64,000 nucleotides of DNA. Source: Cunninghamia lanceolata (Eukaryota; Streptophyta; Pinopsida; Cupressales; Cupressaceae). The number at the start of each line of letters is the position of its first letter. Position 1 is the first letter of the stretch. Location of the stretch: contig BSBN01000293.1 in assembly GCA_027924645.1 (NCBI GenBank), forward strand, positions 9,200,501-9,264,500, written 5' to 3'. This document shows, one piece after another, positions 47,035-59,372 of the stretch. The notes beneath the pieces are model-generated. The model was given only the letters and a program-made list of their open reading frames with translations, searched no databases and had not been told where the DNA came from. Position numbers and translations under genes: made by a program.

Positions 47035-47450
47035 CTCCTGTTAAAACACTTCCATATCCGTATCTTGGTCTATCACCAAATTAGCTAAGTTGTCTACCAC
47101 CATGTTGCCTTCTCTATAAGCATGTGAGATGAAGTAGTTGAATTCATTAAGCAAGGATACCACCTATTGGAGGATATAGTTAATTTTCCAATTGTCTAAA
47201 CCCTTAGCTTTCAAGGCATTCACAATCATTTGGGAGTCACCATCAATCCAAATATCTTTGATGTATAAATTAGCTACCATTTGTAATCAATGAACTAGAG
47301 CCCAAGCTTTGACTTTGTTATTAGTCCCCTTTGGGATCTTTGTCAACTTTGCTACCACAAGGGATCCATCATGTCTCCTAATGACACAACCTATCCCGGA
47401 TACACCTGGATTCCCTCTACATGCACCATCAAAGTTTAGCTTATAGAAGT
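47035..47450 (-). pseudogene. LINE RNase H domain, broken
   Basis: Starting near 47450 the frame reads FYKLNFDGACRGNPGVSGIG. Later motifs are IWIDGDSQMIVNALKAKGLD and HAYREGNMVVDNLANL, with a TAG in between. The acidic residues of RNase H (Asp in FDGA, Asp in DGDS, Asp in VVDNLA) are visible. A C-terminal RNase H after the reverse transcriptase is usual in many plant L1-like elements. Confidence 0.85.
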
Positions 47451-48059
47451 GTCAGGTGGGAGGGATCCATTTCACCTTATATCTCAAAGAAGAAGATCAA
47501 TTAGCCATTCCATTCCTTCCTATCCTAAATCTACTGAGATACCACCAAATCCTCACCAACTCAACATCCCATTTTGACCATCATGTTGACTTGAGATCCG
47601 ACCTACTTACCTTTGCCACAACCAATTCTGTACTGGCCTCCTCTAATTTGTTGCATACAATACTACAAGTGAGAGCTTCCTTTCTAAAGATTCTATAATT
47701 TCTTTCCCTCTATAGATGCCAAATAATTAGTGATGGGCACACCTCCCAAATACATGCAAAGAACAAATTTGAAAATAGGCTACGCCAATTCTTGACCATG
47801 GAAGCCAACATCTCTAACATGGGAGTAAGCTAGTTTGATTTCCTCATGAAGTAGAGCTAGGATTCTCTACTAAATGGGCAGTGAAGGAATAGGTGATTCA
47901 TAGATTCTTTTACCTCTCTATAAAAAACACAATCAAAGTTCGATCCCATGCCTAGTCTCTTTATCCTATCCCCCATTAGGATTTTGGTATGGAGTGTCAA
48001 CTAAGTAAATACCCTAGCTTTGGGTAGGATGACATCATTCCAGCAAAGATTAATTAGCC

Positions 48060-50190
48060 AATCTTACTTCACCTTGTGCGTGACACTCTTATAATCATCC
48101 TTGACTGAATAAGAAGCTGTCTTAGCCTCCATCCAAACTAGTTCATCCTCCATATTGGTAAAAATGACCACTCTATTAGCCAATAATCTCTTCAGCAATA
48201 CTTTCTGATTAATTGGAATATTGCAGTTTGATGTGCTTTTCCAAGATATTGTCAAAGAACCATGCCTCCCTTTGAGGCACTAGTAATCTTTCACCTTACT
48301 TCCCCAATGTCTCTTCAAATAAATCTTGGATTCCTAATAATTTGGGCTCTCCACACCATAATTCATCCTAGAAATCTACTTTTTCCCATTATGGACTACC
48401 CATGATAGTTTTGGTAGAATAATCTCTATACTTTTCAAGATAAAGTTCTAGATTACTGATCCCCATGGAGGATTTATAGTAGTAAAAATTCTCTCACTAA
48501 CATTTGAGTCCAGATATTTGAATCTCATCACTCAAGCCAACTTTGAATCAAACTTTTTGTACATTCCCCATGCCAATTTAGCTCCCAGTGCTTGATTTTG
48601 AACACTTAAATCTAGAATACTTGCTCCTCCTACTGCCTTTGGTTTACATATTTTGTCTAAAGCCATAAGATTAATTTTCTTCCCCTTTGATAGGCCTTGC
48701 TAGGGAAACTACTTACAAATTTTCTCAATCTTCATGTTCATTCCTTTAGGAATTTGGAGAATTGACGTCATGTAAACTGGTACTGCTACTAAGATAGCCT
48801 TAATCATTGTAATTCTGCCTACTAAAGATAGCCAACATCTCGTCCAAGCAACGATCTTTGTATGCAAATTATTAATGACATTCTCCTAGAGGTTATTATT
48901 ATGTCTTCCACTGAAAAGAGGGATACCTAGATATCTCCCAGAGAGGGATTCAATCTTGAAATTAAATATTTTACCTATCTCAGCTTGATCGGTCAGTTGA
49001 ACATTGAAGAAGTAGACTATGGACTTGCAACTATTGACTAGCTAACCTAAAATCTTCCAATAATATTCAACTGTATTCTTCATCACCCATGATTCCCTCA
49101 CTATAGCTTGGATGAAAATAATTGTATCATCTGCAAAGAGGACATGTGTGAAATATTCTTGCATACCCTAAAGTTTATTACCTTGCTAGGCAGTCCTTCT
49201 ATTAGCCTCTTTGATAGCCCACGTGAGTGCTTTTGTCATTAAAATGAAAATATATAGAGATATGGGATAACCTTGATACAATCCTCAAAATGGTTCAAAG
49301 GTATCTGTTTCCATTCCATTAATCAAGATTGAAATCCTAAAGCTTGAAATACAAGATTAAATCCATTTACAGATGTCCTTATAGAAACCCAATTTATCTA
49401 TCATAGCCATTAGGAACTTCCACTCCACCCTATCATAGCCTTTTGACATGTCTAACTTAATAATCATGGCTAGGTCTCTTCCTTTATTAATTGAATGCAT
49501 AATTTCAAGAGTAAGTATTGCCCTCTCAGGGGTTTCTTTACTCGAAATGAAGCCCCCTTGCTCCTTTGGAATGATCTCTGACAAGAACCATCCAATTCTC
49601 ATGGTCATCACTTTAGAGATTATTTTGTAAACATAATTGCACAAGGAGGTCGGCCTGAAATCTTCAAAGCTTTGTGGGGTCTTTGTTTTAGGGATGAGTA
49701 TAAGACATGTAGATTTCATTTCCTTTAGCACATTCTTATACTTCATAGACTCCTCAACAACCAAAAAAATGTCTTTGCTTATAGTGTCCTAGCATTTTTT
49801 AAAGAAGAGACCAATCCATCCCTCTGAACCCAATGATTTCTCTCCTGGCATTGTGAATACAACCACCTTCACTTCCTCCAAAGTGAATTCTTTCATCATC
49901 TCTCTGTTATGGCGCTTAGTGACCAATTTTGGAATAAAAGAAAGGTCTACTACCCTGTCTCATGTATTGTCCATTTTGGATAACAAAGCTTTGTAATACT
50001 TCCTTGCTTCTCTTATAATATCCTCCAGGTCAGAGAGCAACATACCATTAGAGGACTCAATAGATCTTAGCCGCTAAGTAAAAGAAGGAAGTATTCTTAT
50101 CACCCTCTTTTAACCAAGATTCTCTTGATCTTTGTGTCTAGAATACTTCCTCTCTCTTTAAGACCTCCTCCAAATCCATTCTAAGTCTTT
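48060..50190 (-). pseudogene. LINE reverse transcriptase and zinc-binding region, broken
   Basis: The piece at 49357-49764 contains TCLILIPKTKTPQSFEDFRP, TSLCNYVYKIISKVM, EQGGFISSKETPERAIL and IIKLDMSKGYDRVEW, the RT fingers and palm of L1-like elements. The catalytic box FADDTIIF is at about 49120-49140. Farther along, SLSGRYLGIPLFSGR lies near 48910-48960. The region near 48064-48255, with DELVWMEAKTASYSVKDDYK, is the zinc-binding segment before RNase H. Numerous stops and shifts. Confidence 0.9.
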
Positions 50191-50194
50191 TTTC

Positions 50195-51184
50195 CTATTG
50201 GAATGATGATGCATCCATACCTACTCTTATCACCTTCTCTTCGAGTATCCACAGATCTTGTTGAAGTCTGTATTTCTCAGCAAATATATTTCTTAATTGG
50301 GATCTATTCCAATCCTTTACTTTCCCTCTTATAAAGTTGAACTTAGAGGTTAGCTGAAACATATGAGATTCCCTTACAAAGAGAGCTTGTTTCCACCATT
50401 CATCAATATTTTGAAGGAAAGTAAGGTCCCTAAACCACATTGTCTGAAACCTGAACTTTCTCCTTCCAAGAGTTTTATCCATTCCTAATCTAAGCTTGAC
50501 TAGAATGTGATCAGAACCAACTAACAGTAGAATGCTTAATTTGAAATTAACATCATCATAAAAAAACTCAAGGAAAAGAAGAAATATGTCTAGCCTTTCT
50601 GTAATCTTACAAAAATCCTTTCTTCCATTCCAAGTGTATTTACCATTTCTTAAAATGTAGTCTATCAAATTGTTTAGTTCTATGAAATCATTAAAATCAT
50701 GCTGTGATCTAGACAGGTGTGTGATCCTACCCATTTTCACTGAATCATCCAATATTGCATTGAAATCTCTACATAGTAGAATTCTCTCCCTTTTTAGCAA
50801 GCTTATCCATGAAGATAAATGTGACCATACTTTCTATTTCTGCAATAAATCTGTGGGGCTGTAAACACAAATAACCCAAAAATTGGTTCTTGCTATCAAT
50901 TTTGGAAATCTTCCAATTAACCAATAATTACTCTTCTTGACCACTTCCATTATTGGGGGATGAGATCTCCAGATAATTGCTAAGCTCCTTGAGGCTCCAC
51001 TAGCTACTACTATGACAAAGGCCCATCCTAATCATTGCTTGAAAACTAACTCGCTTAGATCTAAGGAAAGCTTAGTCTCTTGAGAAAATATAATATAACT
51101 TTTCTCCTCATTAATTTGGTGCTTGATGAGGCATCTCTTGTTAAGGGCATTTAATCCCCTAACATTACATTAAAGGATTCTCAT
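50195..51184 (-). pseudogene. LINE ORF2 start and endonuclease, broken
   Basis: ORF2 would start at the ATG at 51184-51182 and reads MRIL, stop, CNVRGLNALNKRCLIKHQ and FSQETKLSLDL. From 50800 it gives LLCRDFNAILDDSVKMGRIT, NGKYTWNGRKD and LLVGSDHILVKLRLG. These are the apurinic-type endonuclease blocks that nick the target site. The early TAA at codon 5 alone would kill this copy. Confidence 0.85.
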
Positions 51185-51489
51185 GCCTCCCAAGGAGAGA
51201 TTTCAACTCTCCTCTTGTTTGAATTTGGCTCAGAAATCTTTAGGGGCACATCCTCATCTCCTTTAATCATTCTAATTTTCCTATGTCTAGCATTCTTTCT
51301 AAGTGAAGTTGGCATGACCTTTCTCTGGGAACCCTTCATCTCCATCTGGGATATACCTAGAGGCCTTTTCACAGCTTTATCATTTTCCTCCATTAGCACA
51401 TCATCTACAATTTCTTCATAGATATTGCTTGCCACTTTCACTAAGACTTGTTCAAACAAATCCTTTAAGGTCTCATTATCTTGAATCAA
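51181..51489 (-). pseudogene. LINE ORF1 C-terminal remnant
   Basis: A 102-codon basic and acidic mixed piece, including KRPLGISQMEMKGSQRKVMP. Its stop TGA overlaps the ORF2 ATG (ATGA at 51184-51181). The insertion ends some 43 bp upstream, so the N-terminal part of ORF1 is missing. No zinc knuckle is visible in what remains. Confidence 0.6.
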
Positions 51490-51545
51490 TTCTTTTGAGA
51501 ATTTGGGAGACCTATTTGCTTTAAGACTTTTAATTTGAAATGATC

Positions 51546-52313
51546 ATGCTTTGATATCGTATGTTTAAATTCTTTAATTTGAAATGATCATGCTTTGATA
51601 TTAAATATTTAAATTTCACACATCAGATAGAGGAAATGTGTGAGTCTAATTGTAGATTAAATGTTACTCAATGTAGAATCCATGTGTATTTCCTTCCTTC
51701 CTTCCACCTTCAAGAAGTCTCTGAATACAAACTGATGAGAATTTGAAGTCTTGTAAAGGTTGTTCCAATAAATGCATATCATAAATATTGTAAGGGATGT
51801 TGTGAATGAGGAATGCTACTATTATCCACTAACATCATAACATCATTTCTCTACCACCGGCCTAGATCACCACTCACCTGAATTATATTTAAACACTTGA
51901 ATTCATTGATTTTAGAGAAGAATAGTTGAAGGAAAATTGAACAATTGATTGAAGTGTACCAAATTGAAGAATTGCAATAGAAGGGAAGACCAACAGAATG
52001 AAGGACTGCATCAATGGTATGTTTGCTTTATTTTTTCAATGTGTACAGATATCTATTTTGGGAAAAATAGTTATCTATTTTAGGACAAACTAAAAAGAAG
52101 TTATCACCCCTAAGAGAGCAAGGGAATTTCAAGTCTTGATATTCTCCTTAGCCAATCATTGAATTTCAGCAACAACCTTCAACTTCTTTTGGATCCATTT
52201 GATTATCAAAGTCTAGTGTGGATGATGTCTCTGATATACTCATCACCTAGTGGTTGCTACTTGTTCTCTTCTTCCTCTTGATTAACTAAAATAGTCTTGA
52301 GAAAAATTGAGCT
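51546..52313. other. Stretch without recognisable gene
   Basis: Begins with a short imperfect tandem duplication of about 45 bp that repeats TTTAATTTGAAATGATCATG (51530 and 51577), overlapping the LINE target site. Nothing coding is seen beyond it. Confidence 0.45.
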
Positions 52314-53345
52314 TTAAATAGGATATAGCCCATGGAGAAGGATCTTCTACCACCCATTTTTAGACCACCCTCTTTTTCCACACCCATATGACAATCCCAG
52401 TCTCACCTGATAAACCAATTGTTACAAGAACCTCAACACTATTTATTTATAGATGGTGACGCTTCCTGTTGAAAGTATCCACCTGATTGCAGGAGAAATC
52501 ACCTCAATCATGTAACCTCTATACTATTTATTTATAGATGGTGATGCTTCCTGCTAAAAGTATCCACCTGATTGTGGGAGAAATCACCTTAATCTTGTAA
52601 CCTCTAGAAGCCCAATAGTCTCACCTCTATTTACAATGCAAGAGGGTTTGCGCTAGCCAATTTGGTGTTACCTCAATACTTTCCCAATTGTTTATGATGC
52701 AGGACACCTATTCCCAACCTCAGTAACACATAGGTTTGGTACAAAAAAAGGTTATAAATGTAATGAATATATTTTAGGGGAAGTCCAAATACCTCAAATA
52801 GCTAAAAGTGCTTGTAAACCATTTCTGATTACCCTCTAAGACACTAACAGAGAAGATGTACTCCTTGCCTTTAGAAAATATATTACAAAAACATGTAAAA
52901 GCCTTTCTGTTCAAATTTTGTATCAAACCCCAAGTCTCCACCTACAAAAGTCTTGTGCTTGACACCTACTTATTTGATCAATTCAAGACCTTTGTATAAG
53001 ATGGGTCATTTACAAAGACAATGATGCATACTTATTAAACATACAACCCAAAAAGAAAAAAAAATATTCTCACTATGTGAAGAGCTCAAGATAGTTGTTT
53101 AAAGGCTCTTTTGAGAAGCATATACAATGCTACATGGTTAGGAGACCAAGACACAATACCAAACTACCCATCCATGTCAAATCCTTCCCAAAATAGATTA
53201 GATATGGGGACTTTAGCAGGAATCCACATGTTAAAAATCAATAAAACCCAGTCCTTGATTCAATAAAAAAATCCCAACATTAAAAATCTTACATAGACAA
53301 AAACCTACAAATTTGTTGGCAAGGATATAAAAAATTTGGTGAACT
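52314..53345. repeat. 1032-bp tandem duplication, first copy
   Basis: The unit starts TTAAATAGGATATAGCCCAT and ends GGTGAACT, and the next copy follows without spacer. Each unit contains two internal copies of an 85-bp repeat holding ATTTATTTATAGATGGTGA (52441 and 52526). No coding domain is seen. Confidence 0.92.
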
Positions 53346-54377
53346 TTAAATAGGATATAGCCCATGGAGAAGGATCTTCTACCACCCATTTTTAGACCAC
53401 CCTCTTTTTCCACACCCATATGACAATCCCAGTCTCACCTGATAAACCAATTGTTACAAGAACCTCAACACTATTTATTTATAGATGGTGACGCTTCCTG
53501 TTGAAAGTATCCACCTGATTGCAGGAGAAATCACCTCAATCATGTAACCTCTATACTATTTATTTATAGATGGTGATGCTTCCTGCTAAAAGTATCCACC
53601 TGATTGTGGGAGAAATCACCTTAATCTTGTAACCTCTAGAAGCCCAATAGTCTCACCTCTATTTACAATGCAAGAGGGTTTGCGCTAGCCAATTTGGTGT
53701 TACCTCAATACTTTCCCAATTGTTTATGATGCAGGACACCTATTCCCAACCTCAGTAACACATAGGTTTGGTACAAAAAAAGGTTATAAATGTAATGAAT
53801 ATATTTTAGGGGAAGTCCAAATACCTCAAATAGCTAAAAGTGCTTGTAAACCATTTCTGATTACCCTCTAAGACACTAACAGAGAAGATGTACTCCTTGC
53901 CTTTAGAAAATATATTACAAAAACATGTAAAAGCCTTTCTGTTCAAATTTTGTATCAAACCCCAAGTCTCCACCTACAAAAGTCTTGTGCTTGACACCTA
54001 CTTATTTGATCAATTCAAGACCTTTGTATAAGATGGGTCATTTACAAAGACAATGATGCATACTTATTAAACATACAACCCAAAAAGAAAAAAAAATATT
54101 CTCACTATGTGAAGAGCTCAAGATAGTTGTTTAAAGGCTCTTTTGAGAAGCATATACAATGCTACATGGTTAGGAGACCAAGACACAATACCAAACTACC
54201 CATCCATGTCAAATCCTTCCCAAAATAGATTAGATATGGGGACTTTAGTAGGAATCCACATGTTAAAAATCAATAAAACCCAGTCCTTGATTCAATAAAA
54301 AAATCCCAACATTAAAAATCTTACATAGACAAAAACCTACAAATTTGTTGGCAAGGATATAAAAAATTTGGTGAACT
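53346..54377. repeat. 1032-bp tandem duplication, second copy
   Basis: Identical to the first copy as far as I compared, except C at 53217 against T at 54249. Confidence 0.92.
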
Positions 54378-54794
54378 TAATTTAAAAGACAAAGGCCTTA
54401 CAAGGCACCCTCCAAAGGACATGCTAGAGCTATAAGTTCTAAGAGAATCTTGCTCCTATGTCTTTGCTTCCTTTCACATGTCACAAGGAGCTCTCATGCT
54501 GTAAGATAAAACTTGACACAATGAATTTAGTAAAATATCGAACTATTATTTAAATAAAGAGGACAATCTCCATACATAATTACCTACCAATTTACACTTC
54601 TTTGTCTATGAGGAAGTGAAGAATTGTTATTAAAGACCATAAATCAAACCCCCTATTAATTTCTTAGGTTGTTTTGTATTTAACAAAATTCCGTACTACA
54701 TAGAGTTTAGTAGCCAAAGTGATTGGAAAACAATATGAGTTAATTGGTAACATAGGAGATTACATTAGTTGCTAGCACTACTAGTGGTGTCAAA
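54378..54794. other. Spacer before the gypsy LTR
   Basis: No gene or repeat is recognised. The start of the LTR at 54795 is set from the TGTGGGGACATTTTATACTG motif that is typical of gypsy LTR ends. Confidence 0.45.
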
Positions 54795-55173
54795 TGTGGG
54801 GACATTTTATACTGACACCTGCCAATTTCATACACCATCTAAATTTTCACTCATGCTACATTTCATAGCCTTCTTTTCCCCTGGTGTAGCTAGGCTAAAA
54901 ATCAGGGCTAATGTGTATAAACAACAATAATGAATCCCTACCAAGCACAATGAAGTACACAATAGAAAAGAGATCAAAAACACAAAGAAAACACAAACTG
55001 AATCTCCACACTAAGCTTGGTTTATCTCCATTGCTCTTCACAATCTTGCATTGGTATGCATGATTTCAAAGGTTGTGTAGAGGTAAAACTCTACATGTTG
55101 TTTTAGCTATATTGCCTCAATATATTTCAGCTGCTATATATTTGTGGCTATGTGTTTTTCATGCATGGATCAT

Positions 55174-56030
55174 GCCATGTGTCATTTCCTTATGGAGAAA
55201 TAGTATTAAGTAGACATTTCTGCATGTTTCTTTCCTTTCAGTTGATGTAGAGGAGTGTGCCACGTAGCAGTAGCGGACTTCCTTTTCTTAAGTTTTATTG
55301 CTTGCTGTGGAGTTTGCCACGTGTTGATACTAGAGCTTGTTTCTTTAAATATCGCTTGCTAGTGGGTGTTGCCATGTGTCATTTTGAGCTTTGAGTAGAT
55401 GTTGTCAAATGGATTTTATTTTGTTAAGGACTGAGATGTATATGGTGGGCCTCAGTTTTTAAGACACATTTTATTGCTTGCTACGGAGAGCACCATGTGG
55501 TGAAAGCAGAGAAGGGAACTTCTTTTATTTCAATGCTCTTAGGTAAAGACACATTATGATTTTCAATTGTATTAGAGTGCGACAAGTGTCAATCTCCACA
55601 GGTTTCCTCAGAGTCTTTTTCACAAGCTATTGTTTTACCAGATGGCTCCGCGTGTCTAGTTTTTTTCTTGCAGGAGGTGCCATGTGTCCTAGTTTTATTT
55701 CTTGGTGCAGATAGTAAAGTGGCATATGTTGTGGGTCCCATATAATTATGTCTTAGTCTTTAAGTCAAGAGGAAAGTGTCAAATGTCATAGCAATGAGTT
55801 GCTCGGGCAGAATGATAAAGTTTTAAGTGTTCAGTGGAGAGAGACACGTATCAGTTCCAAGATCCAGCGGATGGTGACAAGTCACACTTTTATGTGTGTT
55901 TCATTTTGAAGGTAAAAGAGTTATTAGTTAAGTGGATGGTGCCATGTGTTACATTTTTAAGGTTTTAGAGCCCGCGAGTGTCACCATGTGTCTTAACGGA
56001 AATGTCGTTAGAGTGCCACATATTTTGTTC
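55174..56030 (+). repeat. Array of GTGCCACGTGTC-like words in U3
   Basis: About fourteen variants of a GCCACGTGT/GCCATGTGTC word recur at 25-110-bp spacing. They occur near 55174, 55259, 55316, 55371, 55491, 55579, 55645, 55677, 55720, 55777, 55843, 55873, 55939, 55982 and 56013. Surrounding words such as TTTTATTGCTTGCT also recur (55290, 55470), so the array may be a degenerate tandem repeat. The core ACGTG resembles plant G-box/ABRE sites. Confidence 0.65.
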
Positions 56031-56168
56031 CTCAGCCAATGAGTGTGCAGGAAAAAATAGTTACAGATTCATAAGATCTCATCAGTTGAGGACTCCCAGT
56101 TAGCTTCTGTTCTATTTTGTGATTGAAGATTTAGGTTGTTGCAGGTGATCTTGAGCCAAGTTTATGGC

Positions 56169-56177
56169 TATATATAT
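56169..56177 (+). promoter_or_regulatory. TATA box of gypsy element 3
   Basis: TATATATAT follows GTTTATGGC, about 560 bp before the LTR end and downstream of the G-box-like array. This is the expected order of enhancer region, then core promoter. Confidence 0.6.
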
Positions 56178-56738
56178 GAAGGAATTGTAATAGTTTGATA
56201 TCGAATGGAGAATAGATTGAGAATTAATCAGAGAATTTAGAGACTTTGCTATGACCAAACTGTATCATTTTGCCTTAGCCTAGATGTTTCTGATAAGAAA
56301 GTTGATATACCTGTGCATGATACTGTGCCTTTTGTATTTGATGAACTATTAATGAAACAAGCTATGTTATGTGTCATTGTTGATATTATCTATGTCTTTG
56401 TGAATTCTTATGAGTTTAGCCTTTGATTTTTTGATTCATTTATAATCTATTTATATTGATCATGCAACATTTGCTCTTTAATATAGCTAAATCTTAAGAA
56501 CCTATTCATTGTGTTAGTTAAGGAAACACAGTTTATTCAGGTGCATTGCCATAGTATTAGATTTTGGTTATTGTATCTGTAATCTTTTTTTTCCTCTTCC
56601 TTTTACTCAAAACCCCATTTAAATAGGAAAAGCCACTTCTTTACAATCTGGAGGTTGTTTCAAGTAGCAAATCCCCCATTCTTGAAACTTCCCATGTTGG
56701 TGTTGGAACCTACAAAAATTTTAAGCATCAACAATTTT

Positions 56739-56757
56739 TGGCACGTCTGGTGGGACC
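56739..56757 (+). promoter_or_regulatory. Primer-binding site of gypsy element 3
   Basis: TGGCACGTCTGGTGGGACC follows the LTR after five bases (ATTTT). The form resembles the TGGCGCCGTCTGTGGGGA type common in Tat-group elements. The tRNA species is not assigned. Confidence 0.65.
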
Positions 56758-56861
56758 TTTCTTGAAGTTTTGATCAAGATTGTATGAACCAAAGAGTGAT
56801 AAGGAATCAAAGCTATGGACCAACAATGAGAGATTAGTCTATTGCTAATCCAGGTATTTTA

Positions 56862-58016
56862 TTGCCACCATTAGTTGCTACTCCAAGGAGAAGAGTGAAT
56901 CAAGTTGCAATAGCATCTGCAGTAAATATGGGAGCACCTGTAGCCCTAAGGAACTATGCAAATTGGAACACTAGTAGTTCTCTCATTCTCCCTATACCAC
57001 CAAGTACTTGGGATCCAATTCTAGCTAATGCTTTGAATGTTTTACCCAAATTCAATGGAGAAGATTCCAAGACACTAGGGGAGCATCTTCAAGATGTATC
57101 AGATGTGTGTGTAGTACATGTTATTACTGTACAAAGTGTAGCAATTAGATTGTTGGCAGCTTCTTTCAAAGAGAAGGCTCTAGACTGGTATATATCTTTG
57201 ACCCCAAATACCATATCTACCTGGGATCATCTTGGTGATGTTGTCTTTACAAGATTTAGTAAAAAGGGTGACAAATCTTCCTTGCTGTGACAATTAATTA
57301 CCATAAACAGGGCACCACAAGAAGATATAACTAATTTCAACACTAGGTTTCAAAACACCTGGGATAGAACTCCTGTTACAGCTAGACCACCATCAGGTAT
57401 GGCCATTTTTTTCTATCTCAAAGATTTCAATTATGATATATCAGTAATGATTTAGTCCCTAGGAGGTCAGACCCTACTAGAAGCATATGAGTTGGCTGTT
57501 AAGGCTGAGAATAATCTAATAGATGTTGGAAAGTTGCCTCCAAGGCCTCCCATTCCTATGTTCCCAGAGATTTCAATTCCCTTGCCACAGGAATTCCCTA
57601 ATCCTACAGTTACACCTGTGTCTATGTATACCTTCCCAACACCCTAACAATCTATTGTGCCAACACCCCCTACCCCTCCATCTAAAATGGATGATATGAA
57701 GAACATTCTTAGGACCTTCTCAAATGAGAATATTAATATTAAAAGACAACAAACTTCTTATCCAAAGCCTTCCTATCAAGGTTTCCAAGGAAATAGACCC
57801 CATATCAATCAAATCAATATCAAAGTCCTCAAAGACCAAATAATCCTCAACCTTCAAACCAATTGGTCATGGTTCCCACACCTTTACAGGCTATCCCTCA
57901 TAACCCAAATAGAGAGATAGTCCTTGGGAAAAATAACTTAGGAGAAGATACCAATGCTTGGTGCTTTCCTTGCATCAATACCCATATGCCCAGAGATTGT
58001 CCTAGAGACAACTTAT
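56862..58016 (+). pseudogene. Gypsy gag of element 3, broken
   Basis: The gag core is clear: ANALNVLPKFNGEDSKTLGE, FKEKALDWYISLTPNTISTW, DHLGDVVFTRFSKKGD, then after TGA at 57288 INRAPQEDITNFNTRFQNTW. A Pro-rich middle part and, after a shift near 57840, a knuckle-like CFPCINTHMPRDC follow. There is no good ATG at the start of the open part. Confidence 0.82.
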
Positions 58017-58509
58017 AACAAAAATAGCAGAACTGAGAAGGGTAGAAGGCCAAGTTATGGTGTCTAATGATCCTCCATACCAGTTACCTAGAGTCCAGAA
58101 TGTAGTAATGGTGGCTCAGATGCAAGGAATGTTTGTTCAAAAAGAAGAAGAAATTGCCCCTGAACATGCTTTATTTTCATGGATTGAAGATAAAGGTTCA
58201 GTGTTCTTGAATGAAGCATCTACTTCCAAGAAACCCTTAGTACAATCTGACTATTATACCAGATCAAAGAGAAGAATGGTGGAGTAGTCTGAAGCCACAA
58301 ATAATTAGACCACTGGAGCTCCTCCTTTCCAGAATCATTATAATCCAATTTCCAAGCAAGAAGTGCCTCAGCCAGTTCAGAATCAAGTAGTTGCTGGCCA
58401 GATGTTAGAGAGAGCAAGGTATCCTTAATACCCAAAGACACAAACACTAGGACCTATGAATGTGGTAGAGTAGTTGAAGAAGACCCCAATGCATGTGTCA
58501 ATCTAGGAT

Positions 58510-59060
58510 ATGCTAGCTATTCCTAAGAAAAAAACATTGTTACAAGAAGCACTACAGAGCCAGGTTGACCCCAAATCTGCCAGTACTAAAGAGTGGGTTT
58601 CTAATAAAGGAAAGGCTCATAACAAAGATACTACACCCTTGCAAACAACAGTACCATTGAATTCTGTACTAGAGGTTAGTAAATCTAAGCTAGATCTTTT
58701 TTATCTGACTTTAATAGTGGGAAAGAAATTACTGCACAACTCAATGATAGATTCTGGAGCTAGTACTACAGTTATACCAAAACAAATAGCAAATACTTTA
58801 AAGATAAAATATGAGCCACTTACTAGAGGAGTCATACAATTAGATGGGAAGTCTGTCCAAACTATAGGAAGGCTCAAACAACTCCCATTCCATCTGTACA
58901 CCTGCCCCAATATAACTGTCAAATAGGATGTAGTAGTCATAGATATTCCCCTATCTTTGGTTTATGCCTATCTAGAGATTTCATAGCCAAGATAGGAGTA
59001 TACATATCATTGGATTGGTCGCATCTAATTTTAAGAACCAAGTATGGAACAAAGATGAAG
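58510..59060 (+). pseudogene. Gypsy protease of element 3, broken
   Basis: The active site SMIDSGASTTVIPKQIAN is at about 58740-58795. DVVVIDIP follows a TAG at 58924. A one-base shift in a C run near 58948 then leads into the pol frame (SLDWSHLILRTKYGTKM). Confidence 0.82.
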
Positions 59061-59372
59061 GTATTGTCTGAACCTTTGTCCAAGGACCATATCACTGATG
59101 ACCTAGCCCCAAGGATTGAAGCATCACACGCCATGATGAATAAAGAAGAGAGAGTCTTTGTTGAAGAACTAGGGGATTGGAATGAACATGACCAGCAAGA
59201 AGAAGAGAATAATCAGTTGATGACCATGATGCAAAGTGACCCTTATGGAAACTATGACTCTACTGGTTTATGTACTTATGTTATTTTTGAAGAAGGCCAG
59301 GAAGTACCAAATTTTATGAGGAAAGAAGTATCTGAGAAAGAAGAACTTGACAGAAACTCAGAAATCTAGACC

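Larger units (their letters stand above)
45351..51532 (-). mobile_element. L1-type LINE, 5'-truncated
   Basis: The insertion is bounded by a 13-bp target duplication, ATTTGAAATGATC, at 45338-45350 and 51533-51545. A T-rich tract (45351-45363), which is the poly(A) tail on the minus strand, directly follows the left copy. Inside, on the minus strand, are an ORF1 remnant, endonuclease, reverse transcriptase, a zinc-binding region and RNase H. An unexplained decayed frame and a 3' untranslated part follow. The coding parts have many stops and shifts. Confidence 0.9.
54795..56733 (+). repeat. 5' LTR of gypsy element 3
   Basis: About 1939 bp from TGTGGGGACATTTTATACTG to AAGCATCAACA, followed by ATTTT and the primer-binding site. 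A TATA box lies near 56169 and a G-box-like repeat array in U3. Without the 3' LTR the start cannot be verified. Confidence 0.65.

Noticed and set aside
52314..54377. The 1032-bp repeats considered as an LTR pair
   Set aside because: The copies are directly adjacent with no internal region, no TG/CA ends, primer-binding site or polypurine tract.
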